64,000 nucleotides of DNA from assembly GCF_049199905.1 (NCBI RefSeq), contig NZ_JBLZPK010000040.1:1-64000 (forward strand), in the 5' to 3' direction. Positions 34,597-43,190 of the stretch are shown piece after piece. The translations under genes were made by a program, and so were the position numbers. The DNA is from Shinella sp032095155 (GTDB taxonomy: Bacteria; Pseudomonadota; Alphaproteobacteria; Rhizobiales; Rhizobiaceae). A model generated the notes under the pieces. It saw nothing but the letters and a program-made list of their open reading frames with translations, did no database searches and was not told the origin of the DNA. Positions within the stretch are counted from its first letter, which is position 1, and the number at the start of each line of letters is the position of its first letter.

Positions 34597-35709
34597 ATGA
34601 AATATGTCCGCATGCCCATCGAGCTGGAATCCCCCGAGCAGCTCGGCTACGACACGATCCGCTACAATCTCTCGGAAAGCTCGGTCGCCGACCGTCGTCT
34701 GGGTGAGCTGAACCTCAGGCTGGACGACATCCTGCTGTGCTATGGCGACCATCGCGGTGCGCCGGACCTGCGCGGCCTGATCGCCGGCACGGGCGAAGGC
34801 CTGGCGGCTGACGACGTGCTGGTCACGGCGGGTGCGGCGGGCGCGCTCTTCATCATCGCGACCTCGATGCTGGAGGCCGGCGACCACATCGTCGTGGTCA
34901 GGCCCAACTATGCGACGAATTTGGAAACGCCGCGCACCATCGGCGCCGACATGACCATCGTCGATCTGACCTTCGAGACCGGCTACAGGCTCGACCTCCA
35001 GGCGATCGAGGCGGCGATCCGGCCGGAGACGAAATATGTCTCCGTCACCTATCCGCACAACCCGACCGGCGTGATGATTTCCGAGCGCGAACTGAAGGCG
35101 CTGGTCGCGCTTATCGAGCGCAAGGGCACGCGCCTGCTGTTCGACGAAACCTATCGCGAGATGACATCAGGCACGATGCTTCCCGTCGCCGCCAGCCTGT
35201 CGGATCGAGTGATCAGCGTGTCCTCGCTCTCCAAGACCTACGGCATTCCCGGCATCCGCATCGGTTGGCTGATCACCCGCGATGCAGACCTCATGGAAAC
35301 CTTCCTTGCCGCGCGCGAGCAGATCGGCATTTCAGGCAGCACGGTGGATGAGTACATCGCCTATGTCGCGCTCAGCCAGCGCGATGCGTGGCTCGCCTTC
35401 AACAATGCCCGCATCGCCAGCGCCTTTGCCATCGTGAAGAACTGGATCGCCGCCGAACCGCTCGTCGAGTGGATCGAGCCGTCGGGCGGCTGCGTCTGTT
35501 TCCCGCGCATCGTGCCCTCGGCCAATGTCGATCTCGCCGGCTTCCACGAAAGCCTCTACAGCCGCCACCAGGCCTATGTCGGCCGCGGCAGCTGGTTCGA
35601 GCAGGACGACCGGCATTTCCGCATCGGCTATGCCTGGCCGACCGAGGACGAGCTGAGCAAGGGCCTCGCCGCCATCTCCGCCGCCATCCGCGAAAACCTG
35701 AAGAACTGA
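34597..35709 (+). CDS. class I/II PLP-dependent aminotransferase
   Basis: 370 residues. Fold type I motifs: VLVTAGAAGALFIIATSML, VTYPHNPTGVMIS, LLFDETYREM and the Schiff-base lysine in ISVSSLSKTYGIPGIRIGW (about residue 216), with arginine GIRIGW nearby. The C-terminal RHQAYVGRGSWFEQ is typical of the aspartate/capreomycidine-type subgroup. The amino acid is not predictable, but the divergent polar amino acid importer suggests it works on the imported compound. Start at ATG 34597 behind AGAGGAGAG. Confidence 0.85.
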   Translation: MKYVRMPIELESPEQLGYDTIRYNLSESSVADRRLGELNLRLDDILLCYGDHRGAPDLRGLIAGTGEGLAADDVLVTAGAAGALFIIATSMLEAGDHIVVVRPNYATNLETPRTIGADMTIVDLTFETGYRLDLQAIEAAIRPETKYVSVTYPHNPTGVMISERELKALVALIERKGTRLLFDETYREMTSGTMLPVAASLSDRVISVSSLSKTYGIPGIRIGWLITRDADLMETFLAAREQIGISGSTVDEYIAYVALSQRDAWLAFNNARIASAFAIVKNWIAAEPLVEWIEPSGGCVCFPRIVPSANVDLAGFHESLYSRHQAYVGRGSWFEQDDRHFRIGYAWPTEDELSKGLAAISAAIRENLKN

Positions 35710-35775
35710 CGGGAAAGGAGGCGAACATCCTCGCCTCAAACCGGTAGGCAAGACGCCTGCCCAACCACCAACGTC

Positions 35776-35845
35776 ATCCTCGGCCTTGAGCCGAGGATCC
35801 AGACGACAAGCAAGACGGCGCGGATGTGTGGATCCTCGGCTCAAG
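35776..35845. repeat. rhizobial palindromic intergenic repeat, two facing copies
   Basis: ATCCTCGGC-cttga-GCCGAGGAT (35776-35798) is a perfect 9-bp inverted repeat. A second copy in reverse orientation starts at 35831 and runs into the N gap. Translated frames give the DPRLKAEDDV-like string often mis-annotated as protein in this order. The region 35710-35775 otherwise shows nothing. Confidence 0.75.
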
Positions 35846-36082
35846 NNNNNNNNNNNNNNNNNNNNNNNNNNNNNNNNNNNNNNNNNNNNNNNNNNNNNNN
35901 NNNNNNNNNNNNNNNNNNNNNNNNNNNNNNNNNNNNNNNNNNNNNNNNNNNNNNNNNNNNNNNNNNNNNNNNNNNNNNNNNNNNNNNNNNNNNNNNNNNN
36001 NNNNNNNNNNNNNNNNNNNNNNNNNNNNNNNNNNNNNNNNNNNNNNNNNNNNNNNNNNNNNNNNNNNNNNNNNNNNNNNNNN
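35846..36082. other. assembly gap (N run)
   Basis: 237 N. It follows directly on a palindromic repeat, the likely cause of the break, and removes the 3' end of the regulator gene at 36083-36652. Confidence 0.99.
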
Positions 36083-36652
36083 GTTGCGCGACAGATGCGC
36101 CCAGAGCCTCCGGAAGATCGCCGCGATCAGCGGATGCGCCTCGCGCAGGCGGGCGATGGACGCCGCGTCGAAACCGCCTTCGCTGCGGATGCGCGACAGG
36201 CTGATTTCCGCCATTTCGCCGCCCGGCAGGTCCATGGCGATCAGCAGCTCCTCCATGCCCTCGGGCCAGCCATGCGTGCGATAGCCAAGCTCCTCGTCCT
36301 CATGGCGGCGGATATCGAGGCCGCGATAGAGGTCGGAGCCGAGATACTCGTCGGGCGCCAAGTCCCGGATCAGGTAGATGCCCGCCGGCAGGCCGGCGAG
36401 ATAGGCGTTGTAGAACGGATTGAGCAGGTAGGTGCCGGCGATGAAGAGTTGCACCGCCCGCTTGGCCTTGGGGCCGGAGAACGTGTCGAACACGTAGCTC
36501 GGCCCGCCGTTCTTGCGATGCACCACCGAGAGCGCCAGATGGAACCGTGCGACCGAGCCGATGGCCGCCAACAACGCCGACACGCTGTCCGGCTGGTCGT
36601 AGCGGTCGAGCGCATGGGCGAAGGGCTCTATCCAGCTGGCGGTTTCGGTCAT
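36083..36652 (-). CDS. LuxR-type transcriptional regulator, N-terminal part (3' end in gap)
   Basis: 190 codons are visible before the gap. The sequence (ALLAAIGSVARFHLALSVVH, then FIAGTYLLNPFYNAYLAGL, EISLSRIRSEGGFD and HPLIAAIFRRLWAHLSRN) matches the N-terminal sensor region of rhizobial LuxR-family regulators of about 260 residues. The helix-turn-helix would lie in the ~70 residues hidden by the gap, whose 237 bases are enough to hold it. It is the last gene, in the same direction, behind the anthraniloyl-CoA operon, 62 bp from the class V aminotransferase; whether it belongs to that pathway is unknown. Confidence 0.6.
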
Positions 36653-36714
36653 GGTTCCATCTGCAAAATTCCCGAAGGAAAACGGCTACTTATACCCCTT
36701 TACGCCAACCGTCC

Positions 36715-37950
36715 TCACGCCACAAGCTTGCCGACCGCCGCAAGCGTGCGCTCGATCTCCTCGGCGGAATTGTAGTGCGCGATACCGATGCGCACCACGC
36801 CCTCCTCTTCGGAAAGGCCGAGATGGCGGGCCGGCTCCAGCGCGTAGTTATGGCCGGACCAGACATTGATGTCCTCTGCCGCCAGCGCTTCGGCGAAACG
36901 ATGCGTCGAGACGCGGTCATGCGTGAAGGAGATCGTCGGCACGCGATGGGCGAAAAGATTGGGATTGGCGATGCCGACCAGCCGGACACCCGGCAGCGCC
37001 GTCAACCCGCCGATCAACCGGCGCGTCAGGCCCGCCTCATAGGCATCGAACGCCTGATAGGCGCCGGCCATCTTTTCGCGCCGCGTGCCCGTGCTGCCGG
37101 TCGCTTCGCCTGTCGATGCCAGATAATCGATCGTCGCGGTGAGGCCGGCGAGAAGCTCGGTCTGCGGCGTGCCGGTGCAGAAGCGATCCGGAATGTCGTC
37201 GCTCTGGCAGCGCACACGATGCGGCGGCAGCGCGCGCAGCAGGTCGCCGCGCCCCCAGAGCACGCCGAGATGCGGGCCGAAGAACTTGTAGGACGAGCAG
37301 ACGAGGAAATCGCAGCCGATCGCCTGCACATCCGGCAAATGGTGGGGCGCAAGCTGCACCGCATCGATCCAGACGAGCGCGCCGGCCGCCTTGGCCAAGG
37401 CCGTCAGCGCGGCGACGTCGTTGATGCTGCCGGTCATGTTCGAGGCGTAGTTGAGCGCAAGGAATTTCGTGCGCGGCGTCAGAAGGGCCGCAAGGTCCTC
37501 CGGCTCGATGCGCCAGGTCTCCTTGTTGAAGGGCAGCCACTTCACCGTCAGCCCGTAGGCCTCGGCCATGGCAAGCCACGGCGAGACGTTGCCTTCATGA
37601 TCCATGCGCGTGACGATGACCTCGTCGCCGGGCGAAAGCGTGCTGCCGATGACACGCCCCATCTGGAAGGCGAGCGTCGTCATGTTCGGGCCGATGATCA
37701 TCTCCTGCCAGGAGGCGGCGTTGACGAACTCCGCCGCCGCATCATGCGCGGCGCGCCAGGTGGCATCCGCGCGCTGCGAAGCGGCAAAGCGCCCGCCGAG
37801 ATTGGACGAGGCCGTCGCCATCGCCCCGGCCACGGCGTCGATCACCGTTTTGGGAACGAGCGTTCCGGCGGGATTGTCGAGATAGGCGGTGCGCGAATCC
37901 TCCAGAGCGGGGAAGGAAGCGCGGATCAGGTCGATCGGATAGGCAGTCAT
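36715..37950 (-). CDS. class V aminotransferase, cysteine desulfurase-like
   Basis: 411 residues. PLP fold type I class V motifs: YLDNPAGTLVPKTVIDA, LNYASNMTGSINDV, LVWIDAVQLAPHHLPDVQ and the lysine in FLVCSSYKFFGPHLGVLWG (about residue 236). The NPAGTL start and FGPHLG match the cysteine desulfurase-like subfamily rather than IscS or SufS, and no catalytic-loop cysteine typical of IscS is obvious. Substrate unknown. It is 70 bp after the truncated hydratase/dehydrogenase gene in the same direction, so it may be a late gene of the anthraniloyl-CoA operon. Start at ATG 37948-37950 behind AAGGGTG. Confidence 0.8.
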   Translation of the reverse strand: MTAYPIDLIRASFPALEDSRTAYLDNPAGTLVPKTVIDAVAGAMATASSNLGGRFAASQRADATWRAAHDAAAEFVNAASWQEMIIGPNMTTLAFQMGRVIGSTLSPGDEVIVTRMDHEGNVSPWLAMAEAYGLTVKWLPFNKETWRIEPEDLAALLTPRTKFLALNYASNMTGSINDVAALTALAKAAGALVWIDAVQLAPHHLPDVQAIGCDFLVCSSYKFFGPHLGVLWGRGDLLRALPPHRVRCQSDDIPDRFCTGTPQTELLAGLTATIDYLASTGEATGSTGTRREKMAGAYQAFDAYEAGLTRRLIGGLTALPGVRLVGIANPNLFAHRVPTISFTHDRVSTHRFAEALAAEDINVWSGHNYALEPARHLGLSEEEGVVRIGIAHYNSAEEIERTLAAVGKLVA

Positions 37951-38020
37951 GGGCGGCACCCTTTGCAGAACGCTGTTGTCCGCTCCTGTGTGCCGCGTTC
38001 CGCCGTCGGCCGCCATCCTC

Positions 38021-39979
38021 CTAGGAGATGAGGCCGGCGGCAAACATCGGCCCGCCCTTGTGCGCGGGAAAGCCGTAACCGTTGATCATCACCAGATCGA
38101 TATCGCTGGCGCGCGCGGCAATGCCTTCCGCAAGCAGCGCCCTGCCCTCGCCGGCCATCGCGTTCAGAAGCCGTTCCATGATCTCGCCTGCCGTGAAAGC
38201 GCGCGGCACGGTACCCTTCGCCGCCCGCGCCGCTTCGATCAAAGCGGTGACAGCGGGGTCGACGGTTTTCTCACCGTTCGGATAGACATACCAGCCAAGC
38301 CCGGTCTTGCGGCCGAGCCGGCCCGCCTCGCACAGCCTGTCGGCGATCTCGACGTAACGTTCGGCGGGATTGCGCGTCGCGGCCTGACGCTTGCGGCGCG
38401 CCCAGGCGATGTCGAGACCGGCCATGTCGCTGACGGCGAAGAAGCCCATGGGGAAACCATAGGCCTCCATCGCCGCATCGATCTCCTGCGGCAACGCGCC
38501 ATCCTCCACCATGAATTCCGCCTCGCGACGATAGGCGGAGAAGATGCGGTTGCCGACGAAGCCTTCGGTGACGCCGCAGACGATGGCGAGCTTGCCGAGA
38601 CGTTTGACGAAAGCGAGCGCGCTCGCCAGCACGTCGGGCGCGGTTTGCGTGCAATCGACCACTTCCACGAGGCGCATGATATTGGCCGGCGAGAAGAAGT
38701 GCAGGCCGACCACGCGGGACGGATCGGCGGTGGCGGCGGCGATGGTGTCGGGATCGAGATAACTTGTATTGGTCGCAAGGATGGCCTGCGGTGCGACAAT
38801 ACCGTCGAGCCTGTGGAACAACTCCGTCTTGACCGCGAGGTCGTCAAAGACCGCCTCGATGACCAGATCGGCCGTCGCGAGATTTTTCGCCTCGGCGGTC
38901 GTCTCCAGCCGGGCAAGACAGGCATCGCGCATCTCGGGCGTGAGGCGCTTTGACTGGACGGCCTTGTCGAGCAGGCCGGCGATGCGGGCGCGGCCGCTCT
39001 CGGCCGCCTCCACGCTCTGCTCCAGAGCGACGACGCGGTAACCGGCGGTGAGCGCCGAAACGGCAATGCCGGAGCCCATCAGCCCCGTGCCGACCACGCC
39101 GATGGTTTCGATCCGGCGCGGCTGGATGCCATCGAGCGCATCGACCTTGCCGGCGGCGCGCTCGGCGAAGAAGACATGTCGCAAGGCGGTCGATTCCCGG
39201 GAATCGCGCAGGCGCAGGAAGGTGGCCCGCTCCTCTGCCAGCCCCTGTTCGAGGCCGAGCTTGCCGGCTGCCTTGACGAGGCGGATGGCCTCGGCGGGTG
39301 CGGTCTGGCCGCGGCTCTTGCCGATGACCTTCGCCTCGGCCGCACTGACGACGGCCTCGTCCGCAGCCGGCACGGCAAGCGCGCCGGTGCGGCGCAACGG
39401 CTGTCCGGCCTTTTCCCGCACGGCGGCGATGGCAGCGGCAACAGCATCGGCGGCAACGGCATCGGCAAGGCCCGATGCGACGGCCTCCGCGCTCTTAACC
39501 GCCCGGCCCGTGCCGATGAGGTCGATGGCCGCGACCGGGCCGATCAGGCGCGGCAGGCGTTGCGTTCCACCGGCGCCGGGCACGAGGCCGAGTTTCACCT
39601 CCGGCAGGCCGAAGCTCGCGCCTTCACCGGCGATGCGGCCATGGCAGGCCAGCGCTACCTCGCAGCCGCCGCCGAGCGCCGCGCCGTTCACGGCTGAGAC
39701 GACGGGCTTTTCGAAGCGCTCGATACGCTCGATGACATCAGGAAGTATCGGTTCGACCGGCGGCTTGCCGAATTCCTTGATATCGGCCCCGCCGATGAAG
39801 GTGCGGCCCGTGCCCGTGACCACGATCCCGACGATGTCAGCCGCGCCGGCGGCATGGTCCAAGGCTGCGACCAGCCCCGCCCGGACATGGGCCGAGAGCG
39901 CATTGACCGGCGGATTGTCGATGGTGACGACGAGCACGCCGTCATGGCTGGAGGCCGAAACGCTCTCGGAAAACCGCAT
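38021..39979 (-). CDS. fused enoyl-CoA hydratase / 3-hydroxyacyl-CoA dehydrogenase (FadJ-like), short C-terminus
   Basis: 652 residues. Hydratase domain at about 1-185 (oxyanion segment RTFIGGADIKEFG, and VNGAALGGGCEVALACHGRI). Rossmann domain from about 293 (IGVVGTGLMGSGIAVSALTAGY), HFFSPANIMRLVEVV and VTEGFVGNRIFSAY, then the two C-terminal dehydrogenase repeats. The protein stops at GYGFPAHKGGPMFAAGLIS, where relatives continue for roughly 45 residues more, so the end seems truncated. Role inferred from the operon: hydration and oxidation steps of the beta-oxidation-like ring degradation after 2-aminobenzoyl-CoA reduction. It lies 7 bp behind the RidA gene. Confidence 0.85.
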   Translation of the reverse strand: MRFSESVSASSHDGVLVVTIDNPPVNALSAHVRAGLVAALDHAAGAADIVGIVVTGTGRTFIGGADIKEFGKPPVEPILPDVIERIERFEKPVVSAVNGAALGGGCEVALACHGRIAGEGASFGLPEVKLGLVPGAGGTQRLPRLIGPVAAIDLIGTGRAVKSAEAVASGLADAVAADAVAAAIAAVREKAGQPLRRTGALAVPAADEAVVSAAEAKVIGKSRGQTAPAEAIRLVKAAGKLGLEQGLAEERATFLRLRDSRESTALRHVFFAERAAGKVDALDGIQPRRIETIGVVGTGLMGSGIAVSALTAGYRVVALEQSVEAAESGRARIAGLLDKAVQSKRLTPEMRDACLARLETTAEAKNLATADLVIEAVFDDLAVKTELFHRLDGIVAPQAILATNTSYLDPDTIAAATADPSRVVGLHFFSPANIMRLVEVVDCTQTAPDVLASALAFVKRLGKLAIVCGVTEGFVGNRIFSAYRREAEFMVEDGALPQEIDAAMEAYGFPMGFFAVSDMAGLDIAWARRKRQAATRNPAERYVEIADRLCEAGRLGRKTGLGWYVYPNGEKTVDPAVTALIEAARAAKGTVPRAFTAGEIMERLLNAMAGEGRALLAEGIAARASDIDLVMINGYGFPAHKGGPMFAAGLIS

Positions 39980-39986
39980 TTTTCGC

Positions 39987-40382
39987 CTATTCGGGAATGA
40001 CGGCCGTGGCCTGGATTTCGATCTTGGCGCGGTCTTCCACCAGCGCCACCACCTGCATGGCGGCCATGGCGGGATAATGCCGGCCGATGGTCTCGCGATA
40101 GGCTTGGCCGATGCCGCGAAGATTGCCGAGATATTCCTGCTTGTCGGTGAAATACCAGGTCATGGTGGTGATGTGGTGCGGCTCCGCACCGCCGGCGGCG
40201 AGCACGGCGACGACGTTCTTCAGCGTCTGGCGCACCTGCTCGACGAAATCGTCGGTCACGAATTCGGAATTCTCGTTCCAGCCGATCTGGCCGCCGACGA
40301 AGAGGGTGCGGCCGCTCGCCGCCACGCCGTTGGCATAGCCGATGGGCTTCGCCCAGCCTTCAGGTTGCAGGATCGTGTGCAT
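39987..40382 (-). CDS. RidA-family protein
   Basis: 131 residues. The RidA fold is visible in GYANGVAASGRTLFVGGQIGWNE, then LKNVVAVLAAGGAEPHHITTMTWY and YPAMAAMQVVALVEDRAKIEIQATAV; the arginine of the active site is in YFTDKQEYLGNLRGIG-like surroundings and the last strand. RidA proteins hydrolyse reactive enamines and imines. In this operon the pathway makes an amino-cyclohexene-type CoA ester, so hydrolysis of its enamine to release ammonia is a sensible role (inference). The ATG at 40380-40382 follows AGGAGA; 8 bp to the acyl-CoA dehydrogenase. Confidence 0.88.
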   Translation of the reverse strand: MHTILQPEGWAKPIGYANGVAASGRTLFVGGQIGWNENSEFVTDDFVEQVRQTLKNVVAVLAAGGAEPHHITTMTWYFTDKQEYLGNLRGIGQAYRETIGRHYPAMAAMQVVALVEDRAKIEIQATAVIPE

Positions 40383-40390
40383 GGCGTCTC

Positions 40391-41563
40391 CTATCGTGCC
40401 GCTTCTTTCATCAGCTCGCGGCCGATGATGAGTTTCTGGACTTCCGTCGCGCCCTCGTAGATGCGCAGCGCCCGGATCTCGCGATAGAGCCGCTCGGTGA
40501 TCTCGCCGGTGCGCACTCCCCTGCCCCCGAACAGCTGCAGCGCCTGGTCGATGACCCATTGGGCGTTTTCCGTCGCGGTCATCTTGGCCATCGCGGCCTC
40601 GCGCGTCGTCGGCTGCTTCTGCACGTCACGTTTCCAGGCGGTGCGGCTGGTCAGGAGTGCGGCGGCATCGATGGCGGTTGCCATCTCACCGAGCGTGCTC
40701 TGCGCCGTCGGCAGATCGGAAAGCGTTGCGCCGAACATCTTTCGGGTCTTGGCGTGCGCCACAGCCTCGTCGAGCGCGCGGCGGGCAAAGCCGGTCGCAG
40801 CCGCCGCCACGGACGGGCGGAAGATATCGAGCGTGCGCATGGCGATCTTGAAACCCTCGCCGGGGCTGCCGAGCAGCTGCGTCGCGGGGATGCGGCAATT
40901 CTCGAAGCGGATGCGGGCGAGCGGGTGTGGCGCGATGGTCTTGATGCGTTCGACGATGCTGAAGCCAGGTGTGCCGGCGAAGACGACGAAGGCGGAGATG
41001 CCGCGCGTGCCGGGCGCTTCCCCGGTGCGGGCGAAGAGCGTATAGACATCGGCGATGCCGCCGTTGGAAATCCAGGTCTTTTCGCCGTCGAGGATGAAGT
41101 GGTCGCCCTCGCGCCGCGCGGCGCAGGCCAGCGCGGCGACGTCGGAGCCGGCATCGGGCTCGGACAGCGCGAAGGCGGACAGCCATTCGCCGCGCGCCAC
41201 TTTCGGCAGGATCAGTTCCTTCAGCGCCGGCGAGCCGGACAGGCTGATCGCGCCCGTTCCCAGCCCCTGCATGGCGAAGGCGAAATCGGCGAGGCCGTCG
41301 GCATAGGCGAGCGTTTCGCGCACCAGGCAGAGCGCCCGGCTGTCGATCTCCTCGCTGGCCCCGCCGAAGGCTTTCGGCACGCAATGGCTGAGAATGCCGG
41401 CGGCACCCAGCGCCGCGACCAGCTGCCGGCAAGCCGCATCGACATTGCCATGGTCCACGTTGTCGAGGCCGCCGCGGGCGACGAAACGATCGAGTTCGGC
41501 CGCAAGGGCGCGGTGGCTCTCGTCGAAGAACGGCCAGTCGAGGTGATCGCGGGTCGGCGCCAT
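40391..41563 (-). CDS. acyl-CoA dehydrogenase of the anthraniloyl-CoA operon
   Basis: 390 residues. Standard flavoprotein layout: N-terminal helical domain, AFALSEPDAGSDVAALAC and EKTWISNGGIADVYTLFAR (FAD/substrate region), then C-terminal LFGGRGVRTGEITERLYREI and LRIYEGATEVQKLIIG, which carries the usual base region. It would oxidise an alicyclic acyl-CoA after ring reduction. Start at ATG 41561-41563 with GAGGGGAA upstream and 2 bp from the hydratase stop. Frames extending upstream are shadows of the hydratase gene. Confidence 0.88.
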   Translation of the reverse strand: MAPTRDHLDWPFFDESHRALAAELDRFVARGGLDNVDHGNVDAACRQLVAALGAAGILSHCVPKAFGGASEEIDSRALCLVRETLAYADGLADFAFAMQGLGTGAISLSGSPALKELILPKVARGEWLSAFALSEPDAGSDVAALACAARREGDHFILDGEKTWISNGGIADVYTLFARTGEAPGTRGISAFVVFAGTPGFSIVERIKTIAPHPLARIRFENCRIPATQLLGSPGEGFKIAMRTLDIFRPSVAAAATGFARRALDEAVAHAKTRKMFGATLSDLPTAQSTLGEMATAIDAAALLTSRTAWKRDVQKQPTTREAAMAKMTATENAQWVIDQALQLFGGRGVRTGEITERLYREIRALRIYEGATEVQKLIIGRELMKEAAR

Positions 41564-41565
41564 CG

Positions 41566-42408
41566 TCAGTTCCCCTCGAAGGCGGGCTTCGCCTTGGCGG
41601 CGAAGGCTTCGAAGGCGCGGCGGAAATCGCCCGTCGCCATGCAGATCGCCTGCGCCTGCGCTTCCGCCTCGATCATCTGGTCGATGCCCATCGCCCATTC
41701 CTGATCGAGCATCTTCTTCGTCATGGCATGGGCGAACCACGGACCATCGGCGAGATTGCGGGCAAACTTTTGCGCCTCGGCGAGCACCGTGTCGCGCTGG
41801 TGCAGGGCGTTATAGAAACCCCAGTTGTGCCCCTCGGCAGCGCTCATCACGCGGCCGGTGAACAGCAGTTCGGCAGCACGGCCCTGGCCGATGATGCGGG
41901 GAAGAATGCCGCAGGCGCCCATGTCGGCACCGGCGAGGCCGACGCGGGTGAAGAGGAAGGCGGTCTTGGCCTCCGGCGTTGCCACACGATAGTCCGAGGC
42001 CATGGCGAGGATCGCGCCGGCACCGGCGCAGATGCCGTCGACGGCGGCGATGATCGGTTGCGGGCAGGCGCGCATCTGGCGCACCAGCTCGCCCGTCATC
42101 CGGGTGAAGGCGAGAAGATCGGGCATCGCCATCTCGGTCAGCGGCTTGATGATATCGAAGACATCGCCGCCGGAGGAGAAATTGCCGGCCGCGCCCGTCA
42201 GCACCACGACGCGCACATCGCTGGCCCGCGTCAGCGCCCGGAAGAGGTCGCCCAGTTCCTCGTAGCTTTCGAAGGTCAGCGGGTTCTTCTTATCCGGGCG
42301 GTTCAGCGTGATCGTCGCGACGCGGCCGTCGGCATCCGTCTCGAACAGGAAATGCTTCGCCTTATGGTTCTTGAAGGGGCGCTGCTTGGCCTGCATGGGG
42401 TTCGTCAT
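41566..42408 (-). CDS. enoyl-CoA hydratase/isomerase of the anthraniloyl-CoA operon
   Basis: 280 residues, crotonase fold. VATITLNRPDKKNPLTFESYEEL, the oxyanion segment GAAGNFSSGGDVFDII and VDGICAGAGAILAMASDYRVA. It lies between an SDR and the acyl-CoA dehydrogenase, in the same direction, 11 and 2 bp away. Likely acts on the cyclic enoyl-CoA or in ring opening by hydrolytic C-C cleavage, as crotonases do in comparable pathways (inference). The ATG is at 42406-42408 with AAGGAC before it. Confidence 0.88.
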   Translation of the reverse strand: MTNPMQAKQRPFKNHKAKHFLFETDADGRVATITLNRPDKKNPLTFESYEELGDLFRALTRASDVRVVVLTGAAGNFSSGGDVFDIIKPLTEMAMPDLLAFTRMTGELVRQMRACPQPIIAAVDGICAGAGAILAMASDYRVATPEAKTAFLFTRVGLAGADMGACGILPRIIGQGRAAELLFTGRVMSAAEGHNWGFYNALHQRDTVLAEAQKFARNLADGPWFAHAMTKKMLDQEWAMGIDQMIEAEAQAQAICMATGDFRRAFEAFAAKAKPAFEGN

Positions 42409-42419
42409 GTCGTCGTCCT

Positions 42420-43190
42420 TCAGAGAATTTCGCCGCCGGCGACCGCTATGGCCTGGCCGGTGATCGCGCTCGCCCCTTCCGAGACGAGCCAGGAAACGGT
42501 GTGCGCCACCTCGCTCGGGCTCACCAGCCGGCCCTGCGGGTTGGAGCGCGCGAGACTGGCGCGCGCCTCCTCGCGCGAGCGGCCGGTCTTCTCGCTGATC
42601 GTGTCGAGCGCGCCGTCGATCAGCGGCGTATCGGTGAAGCCGGGGCAGACGGCGTTGACGGTGACGTCGCTGCGCGCCAGCTCCAGCGCGAGCGCCCGCG
42701 TCAGGCCGATGACGCCGTGTTTGGAGGCGCAGTAGGCCGAGACATAGGCATAGCCGGTGAGGCCGGCGGTGCTTGCGACATTGACGATGCGGCCGTTGCC
42801 GGCGCGGCGGACGGAAGCGAGTGCGGCCTGCGTCACCAGATAGACGCCGGTGAGGTTGATGGAGAGCACGCGCTGCCAGAGGGCGAAATCGGTCTTTTCG
42901 AACGGCGCGGAGGGGGCTTCACCCGCGCAGTTCACCAACACGGCAATCTCGCCGGCCGATGCGATCGCGGCGGCGATGCCGCGTTCGACGGCCGTAGCAT
43001 CCGACACATCAAAACTGTCCTGCACGAAAGCCTCTCCGCCGGCAGCACGGATCTCGTCGCGCACCGCTTCCAAAGGTCCTGCCCGCCGGCCGGCGAGGCT
43101 GACGATGTGACCCTCGGCGGCAAGCGCCAGCGCGATGGCCTTGCCGATGCCGCTGCCGGCGCCCGTGATGAAAGCGTGCCGTTTGCTCAT
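42420..43190 (-). CDS. SDR-family dehydrogenase of the anthraniloyl-CoA operon
   Basis: 256 residues. FITGAGSGIGKAIALALAAEG, NCAG (about 89), serine in VNVASTAGLTG and YCASK (about 153-157), then ICPG-like NAVCPGFTDTPL. Classical NAD(P) short-chain dehydrogenase, likely oxidising a hydroxy group on the ring-reduced CoA intermediate (inference from position). The ATG overlaps the stop of the monooxygenase/reductase gene by 4 bases, so the two are coupled. Confidence 0.88.
   Translation of the reverse strand: MSKRHAFITGAGSGIGKAIALALAAEGHIVSLAGRRAGPLEAVRDEIRAAGGEAFVQDSFDVSDATAVERGIAAAIASAGEIAVLVNCAGEAPSAPFEKTDFALWQRVLSINLTGVYLVTQAALASVRRAGNGRIVNVASTAGLTGYAYVSAYCASKHGVIGLTRALALELARSDVTVNAVCPGFTDTPLIDGALDTISEKTGRSREEARASLARSNPQGRLVSPSEVAHTVSWLVSEGASAITGQAIAVAGGEIL

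Noticed and set aside
35774..35845. Protein frames with the DPRLKAEDDV-like string
   Set aside because: Translation of a palindromic intergenic repeat, not a gene.
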